Shown: piece by piece, positions 24,729 to 33,800 of the stretch
Numbering within the stretch: the first letter of the stretch is position 1
How the letters are laid out: each line of letters starts with the position of its first letter
From: Nitrospirota bacterium
GTDB taxonomy: Bacteria > Nitrospirota > Leptospirillia > Leptospirillales > Leptospirillaceae
DNA: 64,000 bases
Direction: 5' to 3'
Assembly (NCBI GenBank): GCA_021801345.1
Contig: JAJYYA010000024.1
Span: 62,001-126,000 of the forward strand
The notes under the pieces: model-generated
Database searches by the model: none
Seen by the model: only the letters and a program-made list of their open reading frames with translations
Told to the model about the DNA's origin: nothing
Translations under genes and position numbers: made by a program

Positions 24729-27563
24729 TCATGAGGGAGTTGTGGGTTCTTCGTTTAATGCCCGGGCCAGGAGACGGGCCACGTGGGCGACCTCGACCTT
24801 CTCGCCGAGCCCGTCAGTAAGCTTGATCTGGCAGGCGGGACACCCCGTGGTGACGGTGGTGGCACCGCTCTCCTCCACCGCCCGGCGCTTGCGTTCGAAG
24901 ATCTTTCCCGAGAGCTCGGGATTTTTCACGAGATAGGAGCCTGCGCCGCCCGCGCACCGGTCGGCGTCTGCCATCGGACGAAAGGCCTCGCCGAAGACCT
25001 CGGAGACGAGCTTTTGGGGAAGCTCCGTGATGCCCGCCGCCCGAAGATGGCAGGATTCGTGATAGGTAATCGTTCCTTTCGGGGGCTTTCTCGACAGATT
25101 TCTCTTGATCTTGTCGAGAGGTTCCGACATCTCGTCGGAAAACATGTACTCGGAGATATGGCGGACCCGGCCGGCGAGCGCTTCGGCCTTCGCTCTCTCC
25201 GGCGATCCCGGGTCAAACAGCTCCGGCATGTCGCGAAGAGCCAGCGTGCAGGAGGCGCAGCCTGTCACGAGCACCGGATAGGGGGAGAGGGATTCGAGGT
25301 TTCGTCGGGCCGCTTCCCGTACGAGATCCGCATGTCCGTAGGTCTCGACAGGAGTTCCCGAGCAGGTCTGGGGAGGAAGGACGAGCCGGCGGGTCGAACG
25401 GGAGAGAAGCGCGATCATGGCGTCTCCGATTCCGTCGTCGAAGTAGCGGGCGGCGCATCCGTGGAAATAGGCCAGTTCGCCCGTCCTCCCTCCCTCGCTT
25501 GTGAGGGAACGATAGCGCTCCCTGAGCGTTCTCTTCGCGAGCCGGGGGAGCTTGAGGTCTGCCGGGATCCTTGCCGTGGGGGCAACCTTCGCCATGAGCG
25601 GGCGGCTCAGACTTTCAAGGAGTGTGCGGAGAAGGGGACGGTCCCAGAGTCGCTGGGTTTTGCCGAGAAGGGGGAGGACCCTGTCGAGTCGTCCGGAGAG
25701 GAGGGCCCGAAAAATCCTTCCCGAAAGAGGATCCCCTCCCCGTCTGGCCCGGGCGTCGAGGATCGCCCTCGAGACATCGACGCCCGCCGGACAGGCCGCC
25801 CGACAGGACTTGCAGTTGAGACAGCCGTCGAGAACGGCATCCGAAACTGCGGAGAGTGCCGGGTCGGCAAGGATCTGGTACCACCCGCGGGCCCCTTCCG
25901 ACTCCTGGCGAAAAATGTCGAAGGAGGGACAGACGGTGTTGCACTTTCCGCAGGTTGCGCAGGGACGGGCAACCCTTTCAAGGTCGAGATGGTCAAGAAA
26001 GGAGGCGGTCGAGATCTTGACCCCGGGAGAGAGAAGACCCCGGGGATCGAAGATCGCCTTCACCTCTCGAAAGATCGTGTAGACTTCCGGTCCGTAGACC
26101 ATCGGAAGAAACTCGGCCCGGACCCGCCCCTCTCCGTGCTCCCCGCAGGGCACCCCTCCGAAGCGCTCCACCGCCTCCCGGTGAATGGTCTGGCTAATGG
26201 AAAGGAGGCGCTCCGGGGTCCCGGCCTCGCGAACGTCGAGAAGCGGATTGATGTGGGCGTTCCCGTTTCCGATATGGCCGTAGACGGCAACGGGGAGGCC
26301 CTCCTGTCCGAAGTAGTCCCGGAGAAAGGAGAGAAGTTCGGGAAGGCGTTCGACCGGGACGGCCACATCGTCGGCGAAGTTGATGGGCCGGTGGACGCCG
26401 TCGTACCGGTAGAGCGTGGGAAAGAGGGCATGACGCGCCTTCCAGAGAGATTTCTGGTGCTCGGGGTCGGTGGCCACCTGGGGCGGGACGGGCGCCGGGT
26501 AGGCGCAAAGCCTCTCCCGGGTTTTCGCGACGAGATCCTCCTGCGGTTCGGCGTCGAACTCGATCAAAAGAAGGGAGTCGGCCTCCGGAGGAATAGAGAA
26601 GCGGGCCCGGCCGATGAGGTCGAGCGTCGCCCGGTCCATCATCTCGAGGGCCGAAGGGCCGAGGGGAAGGATCTCTCCCACGGCGGCTCCCAGGTCGGCG
26701 AGGGTCAGGAAGTAGGCCAGGATCGTGACCCGGCGCCGGGGAAGCGGCAGGACCCGGAGCGTCGCCGAAACGGTGAGCCCCAGGGTCCCTTCCGACCCGA
26801 CGACGAGGCGGACGGGGTCGAAAAGCCCCCCTGCTCCCCCCTGCCCTGCCTCGAAGTCTCTGGCCATGTCGAACAGGTTGTATCCGGAGGAGTTCTTTGT
26901 GACCCGGGGCATGCGGCCAAGAAGTACAGGGGCCCAGGCGGGAAAGCGCCGGACGATCTCCTGCATCGCCGGATGGGGCAGACGGTCGGTCAGATCTTCC
27001 CAGCTCCGGTAGGGAACGGGCTTTAAGTCGTGAAGGCGGCCCTCCCAGTCCATAAAGGAGATTTCCCGGACGTTCTCCTTGGTGGCCCCGTATTTGAGGG
27101 CATGGGCGCCGGCCGCGTTGGTGCCGATCATCCCGCCGATCTGGCAGGCCTGGGCGGAGGAGGGATCGGGCGGGAAAAAGACCCCCCTCCGGGCCAGAAT
27201 GTCGGAGAGCTCTTTGAGGATCACCCCGGGACCCGTGCGGACCCACCCCTCCTCAAGCCCCGAAAGATCGATTTCCTTCATGCGCCCGAAGGCCACGGTG
27301 ATCCCCGACCCGATCGCCGCCCCGGTCAGGTTCGTTCCGGCCGACCGGGGGGTCAGGGGAAGGGAGTGCTTTCGGGCAAAAGAAAGAAGGCGTTCCAGAT
27401 CCCAGGCAGAGTCGGGAAGGACGATCGCCCCGGGATCGATACGGTGGATCCCGGCATCGTAGGAGTAGGCCTTCCGGTGAATCTCCCCCGACAGAACCTT
27501 CTCGGGACCGAGAAGGCCGCGAAGATCGGCGAGAAGCGCGGGGGAGAGTTCTGCGGTCGTCAC
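24729..27563 (-). CDS. FAD-linked oxidase/Fe-S oxidoreductase fusion (GlcD-GlcF type)
   Basis: 944 residues. N-terminal FAD_binding_4 domain (PRSAGTNLTGAAIG, IGGMIGTNAAGAHALKYGAT), FAD-oxidase C domain (YGHIGNGNAHINPL, GEHGEGRVR), then two 4Fe-4S clusters (CATCGKCNTVCPSF and CLNCKSCRAACPAG) and two CCG (cysteine-rich) domains (FHGCAARYF, CSGTPVETYG, TYHESCHLRAAG, CAGGAGSY, TTGCPACQIKL). This is the layout of D-lactate/glycolate-type dehydrogenases that feed electrons to quinone or a soluble acceptor. The GTG at 27563 overlaps the upstream stop (GTGA). Substrate cannot be fixed: D-lactate, glycolate or 2-hydroxyglutarate are all possible. Confidence 0.88.
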   Translation of the reverse strand: MTTAELSPALLADLRGLLGPEKVLSGEIHRKAYSYDAGIHRIDPGAIVLPDSAWDLERLLSFARKHSLPLTPRSAGTNLTGAAIGSGITVAFGRMKEIDLSGLEEGWVRTGPGVILKELSDILARRGVFFPPDPSSAQACQIGGMIGTNAAGAHALKYGATKENVREISFMDWEGRLHDLKPVPYRSWEDLTDRLPHPAMQEIVRRFPAWAPVLLGRMPRVTKNSSGYNLFDMARDFEAGQGGAGGLFDPVRLVVGSEGTLGLTVSATLRVLPLPRRRVTILAYFLTLADLGAAVGEILPLGPSALEMMDRATLDLIGRARFSIPPEADSLLLIEFDAEPQEDLVAKTRERLCAYPAPVPPQVATDPEHQKSLWKARHALFPTLYRYDGVHRPINFADDVAVPVERLPELLSFLRDYFGQEGLPVAVYGHIGNGNAHINPLLDVREAGTPERLLSISQTIHREAVERFGGVPCGEHGEGRVRAEFLPMVYGPEVYTIFREVKAIFDPRGLLSPGVKISTASFLDHLDLERVARPCATCGKCNTVCPSFDIFRQESEGARGWYQILADPALSAVSDAVLDGCLNCKSCRAACPAGVDVSRAILDARARRGGDPLSGRIFRALLSGRLDRVLPLLGKTQRLWDRPLLRTLLESLSRPLMAKVAPTARIPADLKLPRLAKRTLRERYRSLTSEGGRTGELAYFHGCAARYFDDGIGDAMIALLSRSTRRLVLPPQTCSGTPVETYGHADLVREAARRNLESLSPYPVLVTGCASCTLALRDMPELFDPGSPERAKAEALAGRVRHISEYMFSDEMSEPLDKIKRNLSRKPPKGTITYHESCHLRAAGITELPQKLVSEVFGEAFRPMADADRCAGGAGSYLVKNPELSGKIFERKRRAVEESGATTVTTGCPACQIKLTDGLGEKVEVAHVARLLARALNEEPTTPS

Positions 27564-28537
27564 GGATCGAAGACCCTGCGGGCCCCGGAACCCATCGGCG
27601 CCTGGTCGAGAGATGCGGGGTCCGATCCTCCCTTGTAGATGAAGGCGCCCCGGTTCTTCTCGTACCCCCACCCGTCGGCGCCTGCGGCCACCTGACGCAT
27701 GGCAAAGACCTGTCCCGAGAGGTTGTCGATCATATGGACCGCCATGGCCTCCGGCGTGGCCGGGAGCACGGGAGAGCCGTATTCGAGTTCGCCGTGGTGT
27801 GCCAGGATAAAGTGATGGAGCAGGCGGAGAGTCCGCTCCGGAAAGCCCGGACACCGCTTGGCGATCTGGGTGGACTTTTCGACTCCCAGGGCCATGTGGC
27901 CCACAAGGCGACCTTCGTCGGTATAGGAAAAGCCGGCCGCGGAGGAGATCTCCCAGCATTTTCCGATGTCGTGGAGAAAAAGGCCGAGAAGAAGGAGATC
28001 CCTGTTGAGAGAGAGAATGGGAGCGACCGCGTCTCCCATGGCCAGGCATTCGAGGGTATGCTCGAGGAGACCTCCCACCATGGCGTGGTGGTTTCTCTTT
28101 GCCGCCGGAGCCTTGGGAAAAAGCTCCACGACCTCGGGATCGGAGACGATGGCCTGGCCAAAGGCGCGCAGGTGGGGGTCGGAAAGCGAGTCCATAAACT
28201 TCCTGATCCGGTCCATGCCGGACCCGGGCTCGATCCGGCTCCGGGGAATGAAGGCGGCGATCTCCTCGGGTGAGGCCTTGAGCGGATCGATCCTGGAGAG
28301 ACGAAGCTGGGTCTCGTTATTGTAGACGATCAGCTGGCCCTCGGCCATGACAAGCTCCCCTGTCCGGATCCCTGCCTCGACCTGGGCGACATTTTCCCAA
28401 AGACGCGCCTGAACGTCGACCGGGGGATCCTCCTTCCCTTCGCCTCGGAAGGTCAGGGTCAGAAAGAGAGAAAGTCCATTCTTGCCTTCGTTGACAGTCT
28501 TCGTCTTGACGAGGGCCACGCCTTTTTTCGAAGCCAT
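27560..28537 (-). CDS. OB-fold/HD-domain 3'-5' exoribonuclease, YhaM-like
   Basis: 325 residues. N-terminal OB-fold nucleic-acid domain (SLFLTLTFRGEG, VDVQARLWENVAQVEAGIR), then an HD domain: HHAMVGGLLEHTLECLAMGD, LFLHDIGKCWEI (the HD pair), and LAHHGELEYGSPVLPATPEA. This is the YhaM arrangement. The ATG at 28537 (MASKKGVALVKTKTVNEG) is chosen because GAGGA lies 8 nt upstream; a TTG at 28552 lies before it. The 3' end overlaps the FAD/Fe-S gene (GTGA), though a functional link is not obvious. Confidence 0.85.
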   Translation of the reverse strand: MASKKGVALVKTKTVNEGKNGLSLFLTLTFRGEGKEDPPVDVQARLWENVAQVEAGIRTGELVMAEGQLIVYNNETQLRLSRIDPLKASPEEIAAFIPRSRIEPGSGMDRIRKFMDSLSDPHLRAFGQAIVSDPEVVELFPKAPAAKRNHHAMVGGLLEHTLECLAMGDAVAPILSLNRDLLLLGLFLHDIGKCWEISSAAGFSYTDEGRLVGHMALGVEKSTQIAKRCPGFPERTLRLLHHFILAHHGELEYGSPVLPATPEAMAVHMIDNLSGQVFAMRQVAAGADGWGYEKNRGAFIYKGGSDPASLDQAPMGSGARRVFDP

Positions 28538-28652
28538 ATCGCTTATCCTCAAGTTTGTCTTGAAAGGGACCGGAAATCTCCGGCTTCCATTATATCCGAG
28601 CCGGCCCTCCGAATCGACCGCTCACCGCTTCGATCCCGTTTTTTGGGGAGCG

Positions 28653-29492
28653 TCAGGAGAGATGCTCGCCTCTTGCCGTGCGCAGACGCTCGTGGTCACG
28701 GCGCATAACGAAGGTCGCAAGAGCCTCTGAGAGATCTCCGGGGAGGTCGCAAAAGCGGAGGCCGATCGAGAGAAGCGGCTCTCCCCCCTCCCTGCCGGCC
28801 GGCTCGATATGAACGATTTTTCCGGAGAGGGGGGGAAGGGAGAGTCCGTCGAGGTCGATCCGGGAAAGAAGAAGGATCTGGTCTTCGCGATAAAAGCTCT
28901 GGGGCTCCCCTCTTTCGTTTTTTGCCAAAACCAGAACTTTGATTCCCTGACGACCTATGTCCACGAGGCGAGCAAGCTCCTGCTGGCCTGTTCTTGTCGT
29001 CATTCGAACAGGAGCGACCTCGGGGGAAAGGGGAACGCGAAGATTATCCCTTCGCTGACAATGATAGGTCTCAAACGGAAAATAGAGCTGCACGGAACAC
29101 CCAGACCCGACCGCCTCCCCGCCGCGTATTCTGGCCCGAAACCCCGTCTCGACCCCCGAGGTCTTGCCGAACAGGATGAGAGGGCTCTCGGGGGTCAGGT
29201 GTCCGTTGCCCTCCTCCGGATGAAGCGCGTCGATCAGAAGATGGTTCCGGCTTCGATCGGCCTCGAGAACCATGGAGGTATAGACGAGATGGACATGGGT
29301 TTCGAAAAAGACAAGAAGAGGGGGCTTTTCCCGGATCATCGACCTGAGAAGAGACTCGGAGAAAAGAAGCGAGTCCTGGCGAAAACGATCCGAAAAGAAA
29401 AAAGAAGGGATGCTCCCCGGCGTCTCCATCAATGCTCTCTCCTCCAGTTTTCCGAACGGTCCGGCCCCAAAAAAACTCGACCTGTTCGCCAT
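28653..29492 (-). CDS. PilZ-domain protein, YcgR-like two-domain form
   Basis: 279 residues. The C-terminal PilZ domain shows the c-di-GMP motifs: CQRRDNLRVPLSPEVAP (RxxxR) at about residue 149 and LVDIGRQGIKVLV (DxxxxG form of D/NxSxxG). The N-terminal part (about 30-145) resembles the YcgR-N beta-barrel: LVFFETHVHLVYTSMVLEAD. YcgR proteins brake flagellar rotation; no motility genes are in the window, so the target is open. The second motif lacks the usual Ser (Gly-Arg instead), which may alter binding. Confidence 0.72.
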   Translation of the reverse strand: MANRSSFFGAGPFGKLEERALMETPGSIPSFFFSDRFRQDSLLFSESLLRSMIREKPPLLVFFETHVHLVYTSMVLEADRSRNHLLIDALHPEEGNGHLTPESPLILFGKTSGVETGFRARIRGGEAVGSGCSVQLYFPFETYHCQRRDNLRVPLSPEVAPVRMTTRTGQQELARLVDIGRQGIKVLVLAKNERGEPQSFYREDQILLLSRIDLDGLSLPPLSGKIVHIEPAGREGGEPLLSIGLRFCDLPGDLSEALATFVMRRDHERLRTARGEHLS

Positions 29493-29590
29493 GAGGGGCT
29501 TTTCTCCTGTCCGTGCGCACAGAGAAAAGAGCTGGCAAGCGCTTGTTTTCTCTGAAAGAACGGCGACAGACCATACTCAATCGCGACCGC

Positions 29591-30033
29591 TCAGGCCCTC
29601 GTGTCGATCACTCCACGAAAGTGATCGGCGGTAACGATGGAGCAGACGAAAGTCCCATTGAGGGACAGAAGGTCCGAATCGCCCGTCAATAAAACCTCGG
29701 CCTTGCCAGCGGCGGCAAGGTGCAGAAAGGGCAAGTCGAACGGATCCCGACAATCGAAGGTCTCGAGCGGCGGACTTTCGGGAAGAGGAACCACGGTGCA
29801 ATAAGGCAAATAATCGGCGACCAGCTCACGCTGATCAGGGAGAGAAAGTTCATCTTTGGGTAAGTCAGGACCCGCAGGAACTCTTCCGCCGTTACTCTTG
29901 ACACTAACGGCTCGACCAGAGGGTTCTGCCATGCACGTCTCAGAAATGCCAGTTTTTCTCCGGAAAAGACGGCGGCAGAGAAGACCAGATTTGTATCGAT
30001 CACAAGACGGAGGCGGCGAGGGGAAGCGCTCAT
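29591..30033 (-). pseudogene. PIN-domain toxin, broken by a one-base frameshift
   Basis: The first part (from ATG 30033) reads LRLVIDTNLVFSAAVFSGEK and VTAEEFLRVLTYPKM, a PIN start with the first Asp and a Glu. Homology then continues in the -1 frame: LPDQRELVADYLPYC, CRDPFDLPFLHLAAAG and LLTGDSDLLSL, with the other acidic residues. The switch lies at 29854-29860, where the coding strand reads CCCAAAG. Reading on in the first frame gives an unrelated tail ending at 29686. A -1 shift at that spot restores a full VapC/COG1569-like toxin of about 146 residues. Decay by one deletion or a sequencing error is the simplest reading. It follows the AbrB gene with a 4-nt overlap. Confidence 0.8.
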
Positions 30034-30320
30034 TTCTTTTTTTGGGGATTATCAGCATTTTCCCGAGCCCAGAGCACCGCAGAAGCAATGTCGCATTCAT
30101 CGAGACCGAGTTCGGCCAGTTTGGCCCGCACGACATCGGCCCTTCCGATGTGCACGGGAGTCAGGATAATCTGTCCATTTTTGGCTTCCACGTCAAAATA
30201 CTCCGTAGGGCCAATCGCGGCAGTCAATCGCTTGGGAAGAGTGATCTGGTTTTTTGAGGTTATTTTGGCAAGATCAGAGTCTTCCGTTAATGGAAGTAAG
30301 GAATTCTTATTTTCCGTCAT
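30030..30320 (-). CDS. AbrB/SpoVT-type antitoxin
   Basis: 96 residues. The central AbrB/MazE swapped-hairpin motif reads AKITSKNQITLPKRLTAAIG followed by EYFDVEAKNGQIIL. The C-terminus (ADVVRAKLAELGLDECDIAS) would wrap the toxin. It overlaps the PIN toxin gene by 4 nt (ATGA), the usual TA order. ATG at 30320 with AGGGGA close by. The toxin is frameshifted, so the module may survive only as an antitoxin. Confidence 0.8.
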   Translation of the reverse strand: MTENKNSLLPLTEDSDLAKITSKNQITLPKRLTAAIGPTEYFDVEAKNGQIILTPVHIGRADVVRAKLAELGLDECDIASAVLWARENADNPQKKK

Positions 30321-30586
30321 TCCCCTAGGGAAATCAATCCTCCCCGAAGAAGGCTCTTCGGACTTTCGGGTTCACCGGCCCTTGCAGTCACGGCCTCTCT
30401 TCGGACTCGCCTCCGGCGACACCGGACCCGTCCTGTTCTTTGAAAGAGAAGCGCTTGAGGGTATTTTCTGCTCTGGAGCCCGGCAGGCGCGAAGAATCAT
30501 GCATCGTGGCATCGAGAAGGGAGAATTGTCTCGGCGTAAAAACAGTGCGCCGGGAGAGGCGTTCCGCTGCCGCCAGCCTCCGGATG
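30321..30586. other. Non-coding stretch, no gene seen
   Basis: Part of a 512-bp gap before gltB. Frames here are short or shadow-like, with no motif. It is somewhat GC-rich and ends in the promoter described next. Confidence 0.5.
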
Positions 30587-30616
30587 TTGCGATCTCAAAA
30601 ACTCCTCGCGTATAAT
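30587..30616 (+). promoter_or_regulatory. Sigma-70-type promoter upstream of gltB
   Basis: TTGCGA at 30587-30592 (4 of 6), 18-nt spacer, TATAAT at 30611-30616 (perfect). It would give a leader of about 210 nt before the gltB GTG, which contains a 25-codon frame. Confidence 0.65.
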
Positions 30617-30758
30617 TTCAAGACGGCCAGATGCCGGGTTTTCCGAAGAGCCGGGGGAGACCTGCCTTTTTACCGGATTTTCTTGTGATCAGGCTTTATT
30701 CCCGACATGCCCAACATTTCGTATATTCTTCACACCATGAACAGGACCAGAAAATAAA

Positions 30759-30836
30759 ATGAGCGATACCCGTTCCCTTCGATATACCCTTCTCTCCCTT
30801 CCCCCGTTTTCTCCCCCTGCCGAGAGTCCCCTGTGA
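30759..30836 (+). CDS. Possible 25-residue upstream ORF of gltB
   Basis: ATG at 30759 opens MSDTRSLRYTLLSLPPFSPP and a further five residues; its TGA overlaps the gltB GTG (GTGA). The ribosome site is weak. It could couple or tune gltB translation, or be chance. Confidence 0.25.
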   Translation: MSDTRSLRYTLLSLPPFSPPAESPL

Positions 30837-33800
30837 CGCCCGGCGAAGAGGGGGCAAGAGATTGCGAAGGGCGGGGAAGCTCTTCAACGCGTCCTGAAAT
30901 CCCAAGTTTGTCGGGCTCCTTTGCCGAACAAGAAAAGGACAGCTGTGCGGTCATCGCCGTCCTTTCCAAGGACGGTCGGTCCTCCCATCGCATCGTCCAC
31001 GAAGCCCTCGAAGCTCTCCAGAAGATGGAGCACAGGGCCGGACAGATCCGGAACGAGGGAGACGGTTGCGGGATCCAGATGGACATCCCGAAGCCCCTCT
31101 GGCGGCGCTGGCTCGTAAAAGAGGGCTGCGACCCCGATCTGGTCGACAGCCCGAGATTTGTCGCCGCCCATCTTTACCTGAGAGGCGACCACCCCGACAA
31201 CGAGGCCTCCTCCATTAGGAGGCTCTTTGCCGAAGAGGGCTTCGAGGTCCTCATGGTCCGCCGGGGCCAGACCCTCCCGAAACGCGTCATTCCCTTTCCC
31301 GACAACCACCCCCACTTCTGGCAGGTGGCCCTTCTTTGCCCTGAGGGAGCCGACCCTCTTCACGCCACCTTCTGGGCCCGTACCCGGCTCGAGCGCGACG
31401 GGATTCTACACATCGCCTCCCTTTCGCCGGCCGTCGTCGTCTACAAGGTCAAGGGAACGAGCTTCATTCTCTCGGACTACTTTCTGGACTTTCAGGACCC
31501 CCAGTGTCGGGCAACCCTTGCCTTAGGCCACAGCCGGTACTCGACCAACACGCTCTCCGTCACCGAACGCGTTCAGCCCTTTTCCGTTCTCGGCCACAAC
31601 GGGGAGATCAACACCATCGACAAGCTCCGCCGCGAGTCGGCGATGCTCGGCATCCCGCCTGTTGCGAGCGGAAGCGACTCCCAGGATCTCGACAGAACGC
31701 TCGAAGGCCTCATGGTCCAGTTCGGCTTCTCCCTGATCGAGGCCATGGAGATCCTCTTTCCTCCGGTGACCCACATCATCTCCGCCCTAAAGCCCGAACG
31801 CCGGGCCATGTACTTTCTCTATCGCCGCTTCCTCGGGCCCCTGGCCCAGGGGCCTGCGGCCATCATCGCCCGCTACGGAAACGAGGCGGTTTTTTCCGTG
31901 GATGCGCTGGGCCTTCGCCCTCTCTGGCGCTTCGAGACCTCCTCCGCCCTTTTCTTTTCCTCCGAAAGAGGAATCATCCGGGCCAACGACATGGTCTCCG
32001 AGCCCCGCCCCTTCGCTCCCGGGGAAAAGATGGCCCTTTTGATCTCCCCCGAAGGTCCGCGGATCCTCGAATACCCCGAGATCCAGAACACCCTCTTCGA
32101 GAGATTCACCGCGCGGGTCGCCCCTTTTATCAACAGGACCCAGCACGAGACCAACGAAGAGGAGTGTCACGCTCACGACCTTCTGAACCTTCCCGAGCCT
32201 TTGCGCCGCGAGGGGAGGCCCGTTCAGACTCTCTGGAATCCTTACGGATTTGCCACCGAAGACCTTGACCTCCTCGCCGGGATGGCTTCCCTGGGAGTCG
32301 ATCCCGTGGGCTCCCTGGGCTTCGACGGTCCCCTGGCCCCCCTTTCTCCGGAACGCCAGAACATCCCCGACTTTTTCAAGGAGAGCGTGGCCGTCGTCAC
32401 CAATCCCGCCATCGACCGGGAGCGGGAGTCCGAGCACTTTTCTCCGCGGATCGTTCTGGGTCCTCGGCCCTACTTCGGGCCGACGATCCGGGTCCCCAAG
32501 GGACTCGACATCTCTCTTCCCATTCTTTTGGGCGGACATGTCTCCTCCCTGCCCTTTCCAACCGCCCGCTACAGGAGTCTGGCAAAGGACCACGGGACCT
32601 ATCTGCTCGAAGATCTTCCCCGCTACTTTCCCCGCGAAGCGATCCGCATCCTCGATTCGACGATGGAGGAGCACGAAACCCTTTCGGATGCGCTCGCCCG
32701 TCTTGGCGACGAGGCGGTCTCAGCGGCCTTGTCGGGAACGGAGATTTTGATCATCGACGATACGCGGGCTCTGCTTCCGGGTCGCCTCTGGGTCGAACCG
32801 GCTCTGACTCTCGCCTCGGTCGACCGCGCTCTCCGGAGAAGTCCGGTTGCCGCAGGAACCCCCAATCTTCGCCGGCTCCTCTCCCTTGTCGTCCACAGCG
32901 GGGCTCTTCGCAATCTGCACGACCTTATCTTCTACTTTGCCATGGGCGCCGATGCCATGTGCCCCTCCCTCATGATCGAATCGGTCCTGGTGCCCGAAAA
33001 AGGGGCCGGAGCCTTTTCCGAGGAGGAGGGCGCCGCGCGGATCGACCGCACGGTCTCCGCTATCCACAAGGGAATTGAAAAGATCATCTCCACCATGGGC
33101 ATTCACGAGATGCGCGGCTACGGCCGTCTCATGAGCTCTATCGGCCTGTCGGTCGAGGTCTCCCAGCTCTTTACCACCCCCAACTTCTTTACCAGCGAAA
33201 AGTCCGGGCTTTCCTGGTCGAGGATCCAGGGAGAGGCCCGCGCCAGGGCTCCCTTCTTCCAGTCCGCGAAGACGGACAAGCCCTCCCGGGTCTTTCATCT
33301 CTACCCCAAGGTCTGGAAGCTCGCCCTCGATGTCGCCAACTCCAACGAGCCCTATGCGAAATACCAGGAGAAGCTCTCGGGCATCGAGGCCGACAATCCC
33401 ATCTCCATCCGTCACCTCCTCGATCTGGTTCCCCATGGTGCCCCCCTTTCCCCGGAGAAAGTGGATGTGACCGTTTTGGACCAGGCCTATCCCTTCGTCA
33501 TCAGCTCCATGAGTTTTGGCTCCCAGGGGGAGGTCGCCTACCGGGCTTACGCCGAGGCCAGCGAACAGCTGAAGATCCTCTCCCTCAACGGAGAGGGGGG
33601 CGAGATTGCGGACATGATCGGCAAGTATCCGAAGAGCCGGGGGCAACAGATCGCCTCCGGCCGCTTCGGGGTGAATATTCGTCTTCTGAACTCCTCCGGC
33701 CTTCTCGAGATCAAGATCGGACAGGGGGCCAAGCCCGGCGAGGGGGGCCACCTCCCCGGACGAAAGGTCTCCCCGAAAATCGCCCGGGCCCGTCGGGCCA

